Shown in pieces: positions 36,577 to 49,195 of a stretch of 64,000 nucleotides of DNA. Origin of the DNA: Pithys albifrons albifrons (taxonomy: Eukaryota; Chordata; Aves; Passeriformes; Thamnophilidae); contig NC_092471.1 of assembly GCF_047495875.1 (NCBI RefSeq), forward strand, positions 18,931,001-18,995,000. The letters are read 5' to 3'. Every line of letters starts with the position of its first letter. Position 1 is the stretch's first letter. The position numbers were made by a program, and so were the translations under genes. The notes below the pieces were generated by a model. That model saw only the letters and a program-made list of their open reading frames with translations, did not search any database and was not told where the DNA came from.

Positions 36577-39500
36577 GGTCACCCTCTTAACTTAGCTCCA
36601 GAACACAGTTCTGATGGTCACTCACCAATCTTGGCCCCTGATTTCTGCCATCCCCAGAGCAGCCTGGGCACTGCTGCCTGGTTAATCACACTGCTGGCAG
36701 GGGGGACCCTGTGCCTTCTGCCTATTCTTTTTTGCAGCTGTTTCAACAGCAAATGCTAATTCCTCTCTCAATGTTTTGCTCTTTCTGGGAATTTAAAAAT
36801 AACTTGCCTAATGAAGCAGTGCTGAGCAGCTCATATGTCCAGACAGATAGGAGTGAAATGCTTCAGCTCAGAAAGCAAAGTCGTCCGTGGTGGCAGTGCC
36901 TTTGAACAAGTCCCCCAAGGCCCTTTTTCAAATAATCCCAGCACTGGCTGAAATTAATGCGGGAAGAAATTCAGAGAAAGGGAGGGAGAATCACGTCAAA
37001 GAGCCTGGGACTTGGGAAGACATTTCTGGGTGAGCTGTAATCAGGTCCATCCTATGCCATCCCTTTAGCAGTGCTGTTTAATTGCTCCTTTACAGACAGG
37101 GTTTGATGTGTGTGTTCTGTAGCAGGGACATGAGAAGATGAAAGAAAAATGTGGCACTTACCGAAGGCTTTGCAAAGATCAGTAAAGCTCCTTGGCCCTT
37201 GTTGGAGCAACGAGACACCCAGCACAGAGTGACAAAACTGCCTGTCCAAGGGCAGCCAGGGTTTTCAGCTTCCCCCTCCAAAATACCTTGTTTTGTTACT
37301 CATCTTTGGCTTTCTGTCTCCTGCACCTGGAGCTCACCATCCCTGTTGATGTGAGAACCACGAAGGGTGTACACCCAGCAGCAGGGTAAGAATGGTTACA
37401 AAATGAGCAGGGCATGATGTGCTGGGAAGCAAAACTGCAATGGGAAGGCAGGTGTGGCAGACAGGGAGATACTTGGCTTCTTCCTGTGGGCCCAGACTGG
37501 AGCCAGAAAGCCTTCCCTGCCCATTTCTAGCTGCCTTAGCCTCTTGAATTGATTTGCAACATTATTGTTTCCTTGTTCTTTAGAATTAAATAATTTACCT
37601 TGAGGTTTCAGACTTGCTTCTGTGGGTGCCATAATACTTAGCAGAGCAAATCCTACTCTTTCTAATATTTCAATGATAAAACTCTTTTTTCCCTCCAGCT
37701 AGATGAATGATTATTACATTCTTCAAATCAATTCTAATTTTTCTTTAATTGCTTCTGATGCCCTTGGCACTGCTGAGTGACGGGATCTGCTCTCCAGCCT
37801 CGGAGGCTGCAGGAGAGGAGATTATTGATCCTGAAAGGCTGGTGGTTTTACTTGGAGCAAAGAGGATGAGGGAAGCATCTGTCAGAAGAGTTTGCCAGGC
37901 AGAGACTCGGGGTACTACCTCCGTTAACCCTACAGAGATCCCAAGATATATCACATATATCATGTCCATATGTTTTTATTGAATTGTTTGTAGGAAATGC
38001 CTGCTCTAGAGTGCAATTCATCATTCCCTTGAGTCTTGCATCAAATATGCTGCTTCAAGAGAGTGGAATGAAGCCAAAACACAAGGATCATGTGTTACTT
38101 TATCTCTGTGCTCATGTCAGGGAAATGGAGGACTTCCACCACTGGGGTAAACTGCTTAAAATCAGGAGCTTCTCTCCCTCTGTACAGAGTAATGAATTTC
38201 ACCCTCATCCTTCATCCATCATATTTTATCCTTCATCCATCACACAAGAATGGGGCCTGTGTGATGTTCAGGATAGTGCAGGCAACAGCACGTTTCCTTT
38301 TCTGTACTGTAATCTTAGCCTGGTTCATAACCCTAGCCCTAAAATTAAACTGGTGATCACCCTTGCCTGACAAACACAGGTGCTGCTCTCCACAACCAAG
38401 GTGAGCCTCCCTCTCAGCGTGTTTCCTGGGGGATAGTAGACTTCACAGACTTGGCAATAACTGAGAGATCTGCACTTTTCTGTTCTCAAATCCCAACCCT
38501 AACTTTAAACAACCTTGAGCAAAGTCATACAATGACTGTCTCTCACCAGGAGTTCCTTGGACCTTTTGGATTCAGTAAGAAAACTGACTCTTGAACTCTT
38601 GGTTTCAATAATCTTGGTATCATAACTCTGCCAGAGACTGGAAGCACCACAGAGGGGTAATGCCAAGCACCCACCTGCAACCAGAGCCAGGTCTGAGTCC
38701 AGAGGGTGGTGCCTCAAGCCCAGGAGCCACCACGTAGACAGAGGCAGATGGTGTCCTCAGGGGATTTGGAATGATGGTAAATCAATGACACAGCTCCAGC
38801 CACTACTGGAAAGATTCCCTGTCTGAACACACCAGAGGCTCATTTCAGAATGAAAGATCTGAAACAGTCTCCACAGCCAACGCCAGCATTTGGCTTCTCT
38901 CTGATGGGAGATGAAGGATGGATAAATTCCTTAAAAATAATCTTCCTGGTGTTAAATAACATGATTAAGCAGGCTGGCTAATTCTGCTCCTCAGTATTAA
39001 ACTGTCCTGTTTATCCCTGGTGTCAGCTCTGCCCCCTCTCTGCCCTGGCCTGTGCACCCTCCTCTGCTGCAGCATGGGCTGCCTTGACACAGCCCTGTTC
39101 CAGCAGCTGCCTGCTGTGAAAATGTGCCCTTATCTCTCAGTCTGCAGTTTATGCTCAGTCTCTCTATTTCCCTTCGTGTAATCATCAGACATTTCTGCGT
39201 TTCATCGTGATAAATACCAGACTGTTGAATCTCTGAGGCTGCCAAGAAATGCATCTCGGCATAGCACAAATAGAGCTGCTATTTTTTTTTTCATTCCTTC
39301 CTTTAGTTTAACATTTATCCCTGCTATTGTTGTCCTTAGAAGGATAAATAGGGCTGCATTTCGCTAGCCAGTTGCTCCAAATACATTAGATTAAAGAACA
39401 AATAACATGATAACCAAAGGCTATGAAGACTATATTAATATATTGAGATAGTCAAGCAAAGATGTGATAATGTTCTATTCATTATACAGGTGCACCAGTG

Positions 39501-39714
39501 CTCACTACAGGATAAAATTAGATTGACTCATCTGTAGGTCATGTACCTTCTACAGCTCAGAACTGGCAGAGATTTTCTTCTCTCTGCACTGGCAGTGCAC
39601 TGAAACAGGAGCATGTCAGTGCCAGCCCTGCACTCAGCAGAGGTTCCTGAGATCACACCGTACTGTACAGGGTCAGGCACAGAGGATCCTGGTCAACGCA
39701 ACTTTGCCCCTTCC

Positions 39715-40942
39715 CCTTTCCCTTCTCCTTCTCCTTCTCCTTCTCCTTCTCCTTCTCCTTCTCCTTCTCCTTTCCCTTCTCCTTCTCCCCCTTCCCCTTC
39801 CCCTTCCCCTTCCCCTCCCCTCCCCTCCCCTCCCCTCCCCTCCCCTCCCCTCCCCTCCCCTCCCCTCCCCTCCCCTCCCCTCCCTTTCCCTTCCCTTCCC
39901 TTCCCTTCCCTTCCCTTCCCTTCCCTTCCCTTCCCTTCCCTTCCCTTCCCTTCCCTTCCCTTCCCTTCCCTTCCCTTCCCTTCCCTTCCCTTCCCTTCCC
40001 TTCCCTTCCCTTCCCTTCCCTTCCCTTCCCTTCCCTTCCCTTCCCTTCCCTTCCCTTCCCTTCCCTTCCCAAACCTTCCCTTCCCTTCCCTTCCCAAACC
40101 TTCCCTTCCCAAACCTTCCCTTCCCAAACCTTCCCAAACCTTCCCAAACCTTCCCAAACCTTCCCTTCCCAAACCTTCCCTTCCCTTCCCTAACCTTCCC
40201 TTCCCTAACCTTCCCTAACCTTCCCTTCCCTAACCTTCCCTTCCCTTCCCTTCCCTTCCCTTCCCTTCCCTTCCCTTCCCTTCCCTTCCCTTCCCTTCCC
40301 TTCCCTTCCCTTCCCTTCCCTTCCCTTCCCTTCCCTTCCCTTCCCTTCCCTTCCCTTCCCTTCCCTTCCCTTCCCTTCCCTTCCCTTCCCTTCCCAAACC
40401 TTCCCTTCCCAAACCTTCCCAAACCTTCCCTTCCCTTCCCTTCCCTTCCCTTCCCTTCCCTTCCCTTCCCTTCCCTTCCCTTCCCTTCCCTTCCCAAACC
40501 TTCCCTTCCCAAACCTTCCCTTCCCTTCCCTTCCCTTCCCTTCCCTTCCCTTCCCTTCCCTTCCCTTCCCTTCCCTTCCCTTCCCTTCCCTTCCCTTCCC
40601 TTCCCTTCCCTTCCCTTCCCTTCCCTTCCCTTCCCTTCCCTTCCCTTCCCTTCCCTTCCCTTCCCTTCCCTTCCCTTCCCTTCCCTTCCCTTCCCTTCCC
40701 TTCCCTTCCCTTCCCTTCCCAAACCTTCCCTTCCCAAACCTTCCCTTCCCAAACCTTCCCTTCCCAAACCTTCCCTTCCCTTCCCTTCCCTTCCCAAACC
40801 TTCCCTTCCCAAACCTTCCCTTCCCTTCCCTTCCCTTCCTAAACCTTCCCAAACCTTCTCAAACCTTCCCAAACCTTCCCTTCCCAAACCTTCCCTTCCC
40901 AAACCTTCCCTTCCCAAACCTTCCCTTCCCAAACCTTCCCCC
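39715..40942. repeat. 1.2-kb pyrimidine microsatellite, mainly (TTCCC)n
   Basis: It begins with CTTCTC-type hexamers (39,720-39,780), passes through (CCCCT)n (39,810-39,880) and becomes TTCCC pentamers to 40,942. From about 39,900 on the 5-bp register never slips over more than 1 kb. Pentamers AAACC (about 27) and TAACC (4) replace TTCCC at scattered places, denser toward the right end. The minus strand is G-rich purine (GGGAA repeats). Very long open frames (428 and 447 codons) are artefacts of the register. Confidence 0.98.
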
Positions 40943-41909
40943 TTACAGCCACCATTCCCGTGGTACACCTGCCATACATCCAAGCTATGAGATGCCTTGT
41001 GCTCCAGAGGACACATCCTTTAAGTACTTTTCTCTCAGCAAATGGATTTGCTGTCTGAAGCTGCCACTGTTGTTATTTCCATTAAAAGGATGGAAACTTA
41101 ATTTTGCAGAATCATGTACTCTGAAAGATGAAATCTGAGGGTAAAGAAAAAAATGTGCAGGTATGGAGATGGAGAATTAACAGTGTCTCTTGTTCTACAT
41201 GCAGAAAACAAAGAGATGCAAGGTGCAAAATTCCACAGAAACTCCCTTGTGTTTGTTTAAATCCTTCTGTCCCAGTGACGGGGGTGGATAAGCACCCGTG
41301 ATGTCATTTTGGCTGCCTGGGTTATCTCCCTGGGTGACTCATCTGCAGGAAGGGCTCTGGAAGGGGTGCCCTGTCAGGTGTATCTGCTGGCTGGTCTCCC
41401 TCTCCAGATGACAGTCGCTTTCCCTTTTGCATTTTAAGGTGGCTCAATATATAAACTTTAAGAGAAAAATCCAGTCGGGGCTTGTGTTACCTTGAGATAC
41501 CACACAAAAAGAGAGAAGGACTTCCATTTTAGCACCCTCAGCTTTGAGCAGCTCAAGGGCCAACATAGGAGTGTCACAGGGCCCCTCAGAGTTTCAAAGG
41601 GGCACCACAGTGTGGTTACAGCTAAAGCTGCTGAGGCACGGGCAGGATGGCCACACACAGGCGTCTCCTCCGAGCTGGCTCATTCCCTGCAGGGCAGGGA
41701 GTCCAAGGGTGAAGGCAAAGCTCCAGCAAAGGGCTGGATTTAAGCTTGTCTTCCCAACACACAGGGTTGCCCTCAGGAAAACCATTACAACCTGAAGGAG
41801 CACAAGCTTCATCTTCCTCACCATTGTTTGTGAGCTTAGTTCTTCCCCAGTGTCCGATCTCCAATTTGTGACCCATTTCCAAGTGCCATGTTCAGCCACT
41901 GCCCTGAAT

Positions 41910-42250
41910 GTCACTGCAGCTCACGGTGGTCACTGCAGGTCATGGTGGTCACTGCAGCTAATGGTGGTCACTGCTGCTCATGGTGGTCACTGCTGCTCAT
42001 GGTGGTCACTGCAGCTAATGGTGGTCACTGCTGCTCATGGTGGTCACTGCTGCTCATGGTGGTCACTGCAGCTCATGGTGGTCACTGCTGCTCGTGGTGG
42101 TCCCTGCAGCTCGTGGTGGTCACTGCTGCTCGTGGTGGTCACTGCTGCTCATGCTGGTCACTGCTGCTTGTAGTGGTCCCTACTGCTCGTGGTGGTCCCT
42201 GCAGCTCATGGTGGTCACTGCTGCTCATGCTGGTCACTGCTGACTATGAG
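41910..42250. repeat. 19-bp minisatellite, about 17 copies
   Basis: Units of 19 bp (ATGGTGGTCACTGCTGCTC) with CTGCAGCT and CTCGTGGTGG variants run from about 41,915 to 42,245. Because 19 is not divisible by 3, all three frames cycle through the same peptide (WWSLLLMVVTAAHGGHC), giving spurious open frames. Confidence 0.95.
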
Positions 42251-42469
42251 CTCTGCCATCCCATCCCAGCAGGACCAGATGTCTTTCTGGTCTCTCGTCT
42301 CAGGTGCCTTCACACAGCCAGAGCTGCCTCCTCCTCTGCCCCTGGGCAGCAGCTGTGGTTGGCTGTGTCCTCTTGCTTGGCTGCTGCCAGGAAAGAACAT
42401 GGGCATTTGACTGCCTTTAGCACTAAAGCACAGGGACTTCTGCACTTCTGAGTGGTGTCAGTGCTGTGC

Positions 42470-43000
42470 ATTGAAATCACTAAATCATTAAGGTTGGAAA
42501 AGATTTCCAATACCATCAAGTCCAATCTGTGACCAACTCCCACCCCCAGCCCAGAGCACTGAGTGCCACGTCCAGTCGTTCCTTGGACACCTCTAGGGGT
42601 GGGGACTCCAAACCTCCCTGGGCAGCCCCTTCCAGTGCCTGACCACCCTTGCAGTGAAGAAATCCTTCTTGATGCCCAACCTGAACCTCCGCTGGCACAG
42701 CCTGAGGCTCTGACCTCATGTCCTGTCACTGGTTGCCTGGGAGAAGAGGCAACTCCCACACTGCTACAACCTCCTTTCATTGAAAGAGCCAGAAAGTCCC
42801 CCCTGAGCCTCATGTTCTCCAGGCTGAGACCTCCCAGCTCCCTCAGCCATTACTCATAGGACTCATTCTCTACACCCTTTCCCAGCTCCGTTCCCTTCTT
42901 TGGATACACTCCATCCCCTCAATGTCCTTGAACCAAGGGTGCATGAACTGGACACAGGGCTCAAGGTGTGCCCTCACAAGTCCTACACACTTCCCAGGTG
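42470..43000 (-). mobile_element. CR1 LINE fragment
   Basis: Reverse-oriented CR1: the plus strand begins AAGGTTGGAAAAGATTTCCA (complement of the CR1 end) and continues with CCTCCCTGGGCAGCCCCTTC, TTCTTGATGCCCAACCTGAA and TTCTCCAGGCTGAGACCTCC, each a familiar complement of the CR1 3' region. About 0.5 kb. Confidence 0.87.
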
Positions 43001-45599
43001 TGCAATCAAATAAAACTTCCCAACCAATAATTCAGATGAGATTGCAGACACGTGTTTTCTGAGCATATGGTGGCTTGGGAGCTTCAGAGACATCAGCAGA
43101 GTAGGAAATGCAGGAGTGAAGTTTCAATCCTCACTTCCCACACCTTATGCTGAGCATGATGCCACATGGTCTGGGATATCCCCTGGGTCACTTGGATTCA
43201 GCTGTGCTGGCTGTGTCCTGTCCCACCTCCTTGCTGGTTGGAGAAGCAGGAAAGGTCTTGATGCTGTGTGATCCCTGCTCAGCAGTGACAAAAACATCTC
43301 TGTTATCAACACTGTTATCAGCAAAATCCAACCCCATCCCTGTACTAGCAACTGTCAAGAACTTTACCTCCATCCCAGCCCAAACCAGCACACTCTCCCA
43401 GTCCTGGCATGGAGGAAGCTCTCCAGTGACAGCAAATGCTACTGGAGGAACAGAAAAGCAGTCACTTGTTTTGCATTCAACTTGTTGGAACTTGGTATCT
43501 TTGGAATTCTTTTGTTTTTCTCAATTAGATGAAATTTCTCAGAGTTCAAAAGTTATGGAAATGGTCCAGAAGACAGGCTGGTAATGCAACTGCAGAAACT
43601 CTCTTTTCCTTAGGAAATCAGCTTAAGCCCCCTAATGACTGGGAAAACGACACCACAGCCCATTAGCTGGTGGCCATTTACATTTCAAGGTCGCTGTCAC
43701 CGCTGAGAGGGAGGGGTGGCTGAATCCTTCCTTTCTCATAATTAAAGCTTATGAGCTGGAGACTCATTTTTAAGGTGCTGCTTTCTATTGATCTGTGATG
43801 CCACTTTAGAGGTTATTACTAATAATATTAGATTTTAATCAACTCAGATTTGGTCCTGGATGCTCCTTTCTGCTGGAGGAATGGAGTTAACTGCCTCTTG
43901 CCTTTTTCCTATTTATATTTTAACTGCCTTATGTGAGACTAAGGTAACATCTTCATTCAGACAGAATTAGTCACTTACTTTATGTAGAAATCTTCAGCAT
44001 GTAGTAATCTCACCCATATTCAGCCAGGCAGGTAAGCACATACTGAAGTCTACAATTAAAATCCTTAATTAAATCCTTAAATTAAGCACATACTTAAATG
44101 CTTTGCTAAAGAGGGATGTAATCTCCAACATGCTTAAGATAAAGTGTATGTTTAAGTGCTTTATTGAACCAGTGCTTTTGCTGCAACACAAAGTATATTT
44201 GCAAAGCAAAAGCTGCTGCTTTAGGAATAATCCCATAAAAATTTTTTGGGGGAAACCTGTGGGTGTTTATCAAGGTAAACCACATAGCACCTGTTTTGAC
44301 AGTTCACACCTGGAATTTTGTGCACTCTAAAAAACCTCTTGGATGGGATGTTGCCAGTGGAAGGTGATCAGCTCTGCTGGGGCCACAGCTTGGCTGGGGG
44401 GTTTTGCATGGCTTGCAGAGCTTACATCTGAGATTTGGGGCAGGTTTGGTCTCAGTGTTGACTTTGGGGGAGTTAAATATATTTCTAAGTTTGAAATATA
44501 TTGAAAAGAAGCACTTTTGAATACCTAAGATAAAACAATCCCCATTTTTTTTCTATTGACTTGCTTGAAGAGAGAAAATACATTCACAATTTAATCTCTG
44601 GAAGCCTCCAGCCTGCAAATGCTGCAAGACAAGGTAATTTTTTGGGAATGTTCCCACCTAGTGCTAATCTGTTCCAGCCAATGAGCCCAGGGGAGCTTGG
44701 TGGTGCAGTGAGAAGGTTTCGTGAGTGAGACAGACACCAGCCAACAGGTACAGACTGGGAGGAAACAGTTTGAGTCCTTGTGAACTGATGTTACCAACTC
44801 AAGGAAAGGCCCAGAAAGGGGAAAAATGGTGCTGCAGGCCACCCAAGATCTTTTCCTTTGGAAATGGGAGGGAAGGAGTCCTGCCAAGGTGCCAGCACAG
44901 CACACAAACTGAGCTGGGGGTGCAGCATCTCCCACCCCTCTGGCAAACCCTTTGGACTGGATCTACACTATCCCTAAACGCTGCATAAAATGAGCCCTTG
45001 GGATGCAGCCTGGGCCTGCTGGCTGGCACTTCTGACCCTTTCTGAGGAGTTTTTCATAAGCTCACTGGGTAGATGAACAAGGTTTAGGTGCTGATGGATC
45101 ATTTCCCCCATCACTTCTCTCACCCTCCAGCTTCTTAGGCTGTGTTGTATTGCAAATCCTCTCCTGGTGTGCTCTGCTGCAAGAGGTGGAATAAATTAAA
45201 GCAAAATCCAAGCAAGAAAATGTAGAGGCAAAGCTCAACTCCTGAGTGGAGGTGAAGGTGTTCCAAGCTATCCTGTGGAATCAGCTTCACAGTGAAGGCC
45301 ATTAGGCCAACCCAAGTGTCCCAGTTCAGCAGGTGGGACCAGTTTCTCCCTGTGTGGGTGTGACCAAAGCTGGGCATTCTAAACCCTCTGGGCCATTGCC
45401 CAGCAACTGTTCCCAATGGCCCATTGGCAGCAGCTGCCCAGGGCACAGCTGAGCCCTCAGGCTGGGAGCTGGCTGGGAAAGAAGCCTGGCAGAGGAGCTG
45501 GGAGAACTGCCCTGCAGGGACTCCTTGGCACCTCCACACCCACCTGAGGGCTCAGCTCTGCCCATGGGCCAGCAAGGATTCCAAATCCCCCCTGACTGC

Positions 45600-46034
45600 C
45601 AGAGTCAGATCCCCCAGTGTGGAACTCCCTGCCCTGGGGGAGGCAATGGGGGCTCCCACCTGCACCTGAGGAGAGAGAATCTTGGGTTTGGAGACTTGGG
45701 GAACCACTGGTTGGATCCAGAGGAGGAGCAGACCCTGGACAGGAGGAGCACCCCACTCTCCACCAGACTGTGCCATCATCTGCACCAACAGGTTTGTCCC
45801 TTCCTTTTCCTTTGGACTTGGGGGAACCACATGGGGCTCAGCACAGGGGCCACCAAACCCCCCTGTGTTTGTGCCCCAGGGGGCTGGGTTACACTGCTGG
45901 GTTTGGGGGTTAAACCCAATTTCTCTTTGTGCCATTTTATTTATTGTAATATTGTTATTAAATTGTAACTCTGAGTTATAATCTCTTTTGTCTTGGGTTC
46001 ATTTCTCCTGCCAGTTTACCTTTGAACCAGCACA
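45600..46034 (+). mobile_element. candidate solo LTR
   Basis: The right part has a TTTATTTATTG and ATTATTAAATTG poly(A)-like region followed by TTGTCTTGGGTTCATTTC and an end TTGAACCAGCACA, a style of terminus seen in avian endogenous retroviral LTRs. The left boundary is uncertain. No internal retroviral coding sequence. Confidence 0.3.
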
Positions 46035-46534
46035 CCAAGACACGCTGAGGAAAGACTGGTGTCACTCAGGGCAGGCTTGTCCCCAGCCATCACCAGCTGG
46101 AGACAGCAGCTCCTGCTGGTCAGACAGAGAAGCTGGTGGTATTAAATTACATCCTAATTAAAATCTGACTCTGCTTTCACTCGCAAGGAAAAGTCACTGG
46201 GCTGAACTCAGAGATGCACGATGGTTCATCCAGAAGTTGCATTTTAATTATATGTGCTTAAAATCTGAATGAATTAGATCAACACAAACCCTTTAACAAG
46301 CCCTTTCTGTAGCATTACTCATGTATATGAAGGCTCCTCTGCTAATTAAAGGGGTTTTGGTACCATTCATGCCAACCAGGGACCTGCTGCATTGCAGCCA
46401 CACCAGCTGGACCAGCACAGCCTTGTGCCAGTGCTTGGTCTCACCACAGAATGCACAAGATTGCAATAGGGCCCCCAGAGGATGTTTCTGAGCAACATAA
46501 CCCTGGGTTTGGAGACAACCTGCACTAATAGCTC

Positions 46535-46775
46535 AGAGAAACATCAGCCTTCCAGATTTCTCAAAACCCACTCCTCCCTGGTCTTGGACACTTCCAAGGA
46601 TGGGGCAGCCACAGCTTCTCTGGGCAACCTGAGCCAGGGCCTGCCCACCCCCACTGTAAAAAATTTCTTCCTTAGATCTAATCTGAATCTGCCCTGTTTC
46701 AGTTTAAAACCATCACTCCTTGTCCTATGGCAGCTGGTCCTGCTAAATAGTCTGTCCCCAAGACTTGCACTAGGG
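46535..46775 (-). mobile_element. CR1 LINE fragment
   Basis: The plus strand reads TCTTGGACACTTCCAAGGAT, CTTCTCTGGGCAACCTGAGC, CTGCCCACCCCCACTGTAAA and AATTTCTTCCTTAGATCTAA, the complement of the CR1 3' region. About 240 bp. Confidence 0.85.
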
Positions 46776-47089
46776 ATCTAGAGCTATTTCCAGTCATGGA
46801 ATTGATCCCTTATAGGACAGACCAGATGGTTTTGGTGGCCATGGGTTTGGCCAGTCCCTCCAGGTGTTTTACCTGCTGGTGAGCAAACCCTTCCAGCACC
46901 AGATGGGGTTCAGTCCTTAAAGCTGAGCTATCCATGGGCTTCCCTGGCCAACAGCCCCACTCCAGCACTCACCCCACTTGCTGCTCTGTGCTTCCCACAT
47001 CATGTACAAACTATTATTCAGCCAAAAGGCAATGTCCAAAGGAGGCAACAAAGAAGGGGAAGGGCCTGGAGGGGAAGGTGTGAGGACAC

Positions 47090-47645
47090 TGGGGGCACTT
47101 GGTGTGTTCATCTGGAGAAGAGGAGGCTGAGGGGAGACCTCATTGCAGGTACAACTTCCTGGGCAGGGGCAGAGGAGGGGCAGGCACTGATCTCTGCTCT
47201 GTGGGACCAGGGACAGCACCCAGGGAATGGTCTGGAGCTGTGCCAGGGCAGAGACAGCACCCAGGGAGTGGCTGGAGCTGTGTCAGGGCAGGGACAGCAC
47301 CCAGGGAATGGTCTGGAGCTGTGTCAGGGCAGGGACAGCACCCAGGGAATGGCTGGAGCTGTGTCAGGGCAGGGACAGCACCCAGGGAAGGGCTGGAGCT
47401 GTGCCAGGGCAGGGTCAGGTTGGATCTCAGGAAAAGGCTCTTCCCCCAGAGGGTGGTGGGCACTGTCCAGGCTCCCCAGGGCAGTGGGCACAGCCCCAAG
47501 GCTGCCAGAGCTCCCGGAGGATTTGGATGATGCTCTGGGGCACAGGGTGGGACTCCTGGGGATGGTCCTGTGCAGGGCCAGGGGTTGGACTCGCTGATCC
47601 TGGTGTGTCCCTCCCAGCTCAGCACATTCTGTGATCCTGTGAAGA
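47090..47645 (+). mobile_element. CR1 LINE fragment with internal expansion
   Basis: CR1 3' landmarks flank an internal repeat: TCTGGAGAAGAGGAGGCTGA and GGGGAGACCTCATTGCAG on the left, and TTGGATCTCAGGAAAAGGCT, CCCAGAGGGTGGTGGGCACT and a terminal TTCTGTGATCCTGTG on the right. The tail lacks the usual ATTCTATG form and the body is GC-rich, suggesting a distinct or older subfamily. Confidence 0.75.
47212..47416. repeat. 39-41-bp minisatellite inside a CR1 copy, 5 units
   Basis: Five units contain ACAGCACCCAGGGAATGG followed by CTGGAGCTGTGTCAGGGCAG. Unit starts are at about 47,212, 47,251, 47,290, 47,331 and 47,370. The unit derives from the CR1 sequence itself, since the flanks continue the element. 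Confidence 0.85.
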
Positions 47646-48174
47646 CACTGGGAGCTGCAGAACTGGCCAAACACTGAAATCCTGTGCCCTGCTTTGCCCA
47701 GCTGTGAACACAGGCAGTTTGCAGAGGCACCAGCTCTGCCTTGGGGGATCATTTCCCAGCCCCTCTCCAAGGGGTTGAACACGGTGCCCATGCCCCATTT
47801 TCTGCAGGGTTTGGAACGACCCAGCCTGAATTAATGCCCCTCCTCCCCTGACATTTTCCCTATCAAGTGCTAATGAAAGGAATTGTCATTTTCAAAGCAA
47901 GTAATTTTAATGACTTTTCCGTAAGAAAATGAAGACAGTGGCATTTCATTGCACCCATCTGCTCTTTCCCAGGAAAGGGTCAGTCTGGAGATGCTTCCTG
48001 GCACTGGTGGGATCCTGCCAGGACAGGGACTCCACTTTCCCAGCACAGGGGGCTGGGAAGAGCCTCCCCTCCCAAGAAGCCCAAACCCATCTCTGCACCC
48101 TTGGAAGGTGAAGTGTTAATTTTGTGTTGACTTGAAATTTCCATTTCTCAAGTAAAAACCAATTCCTAATATTC

Positions 48175-48244
48175 AATAAATGGCAGTTTTAATTTCTTCT
48201 TCATACATGATCTTAAAATGAGATTTTTCATTTTTTTATTTATT
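48175..48244 (-). terminator. NEXMIF: candidate distal NEXMIF poly(A) signals
   Basis: The plus strand has overlapping TTTATT at 48,235-48,240 and 48,239-48,244, reading AATAAATAAA on the minus strand. They close the AT-rich stretch contiguous with the NEXMIF terminal exon. A plus-strand AATAAA at 48,175-48,180 lies opposite. Other minus-strand AATAAA (for example 53,328-53,333) could give shorter 3' UTRs. Confidence 0.35.
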
Positions 48245-49097
48245 CCATAAACAATATAACAAAACTCAGCAAGTTAACAATATGACGTTTTCACCATACA
48301 GAGTCAGTCACAAATATTTAAAACCTTTGCAACAAGAACAACAAAACCCAAAATATTACAAGAATAATTTACAAGAGGATCTATAAAACAGCAAAGCGCT
48401 CACAAATTTTCCAGTTTCCTTTACACAATATCACTACACTCTTTCACAACATTTCTTTTTATTACAAAATTCCCAACAAAAGTTTAATTTTTTTCTTTGT
48501 ATTTTGGTTTTTAAAACCAGAAACTTTTAAGTATACATCCTTTTATTAACACCCGAAGGTGCAAAAAAAGGGAAACCTCACACATACAAACACTTCACAG
48601 CACTTTTCTAAGAAAAATATACACTTACAAAATATTTTACAAATTGGCACACTTAAAAATATACAAGATTTTGTAGGCGTCTTAGAGTGATCCTTAAGAA
48701 TTATACTTCAATTGACTCTACAGAATATTTATAAAGCTTATTCTAAAAGAAAAAAGGCAAATCATTTCCAAACATGTTAAAATTGCAGTGTAAAATGTGG
48801 AACAGAAATGGATATGTTACATTCATAAAAAGGGCCATTTAATAGTTCTTAAATGCTCAAGAGGGGAGGGGGGGGATAAAAGTTTTCTTTAGCACCATAA
48901 AACAGGAGCAACTTCCTAACGAGGTGCCTCTAGTTCTATGGGAGGGAACTGAAGGAGCGGTACATTCACTTCTCTGGAGGCAGCAGTCAGGGCGCGGCGG
49001 GCGCCGGCAGCGGAACAGAGCAGCTCCTTGCAATTCTACCCTGCTTCCCACCGGGAGGAAGAGACAAAAGGACTTCCACTGGTACCTTGGTTTCTCT

Positions 49098-49195
49098 CTG
49101 TGTGTGTGTGTGTGTGGTTTTAGTCTAGGTTGGAGTCTTCCCTTTGTGCTTTTGAAGTGGACATCTGTCTGTCTGTCTGTCTATCTGTCTGTCTA
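49098..49195. repeat. (GT)n and (TCTG)n microsatellites
   Basis: A run of about nine GT dinucleotides (49,099-49,116), then a TCTG tetranucleotide run with one TCTA interruption (49,163-49,193). Confidence 0.9.

Larger units (their letters stand above)
33751..39680. other. intergenic, no gene recognised
   Basis: No UPRT upstream exon or other gene was recognised. A CR1 fragment (35.0 kb) and an LTR-like block (36.0-36.6 kb) are listed separately. Remaining open frames are short and unremarkable. Confidence 0.4.
40943..48170. other. intergenic, TE- and repeat-rich, no gene recognised
   Basis: Besides the listed CR1 copies, minisatellites and LTR-like block, no gene was recognised. It separates the UPRT remnant from the NEXMIF 3' end. 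Confidence 0.4.

Noticed and set aside
40190..40235. CCCTAACC motifs suggesting interstitial telomere repeats
   Set aside because: Only four TAACC pentamers within the TTCCC array; no run of true CCCTAA hexamers.
39673..41016. Open frames of 428 and 447 codons rich in LPFPS or GKGRE repeats
   Set aside because: They exist only because the pentamer array keeps register and lacks stop triplets; no unique coding sequence or splice context.
46482..46781. A 99-codon frame with leucine- and serine-rich content
   Set aside because: It overlaps an antisense CR1 fragment almost exactly.
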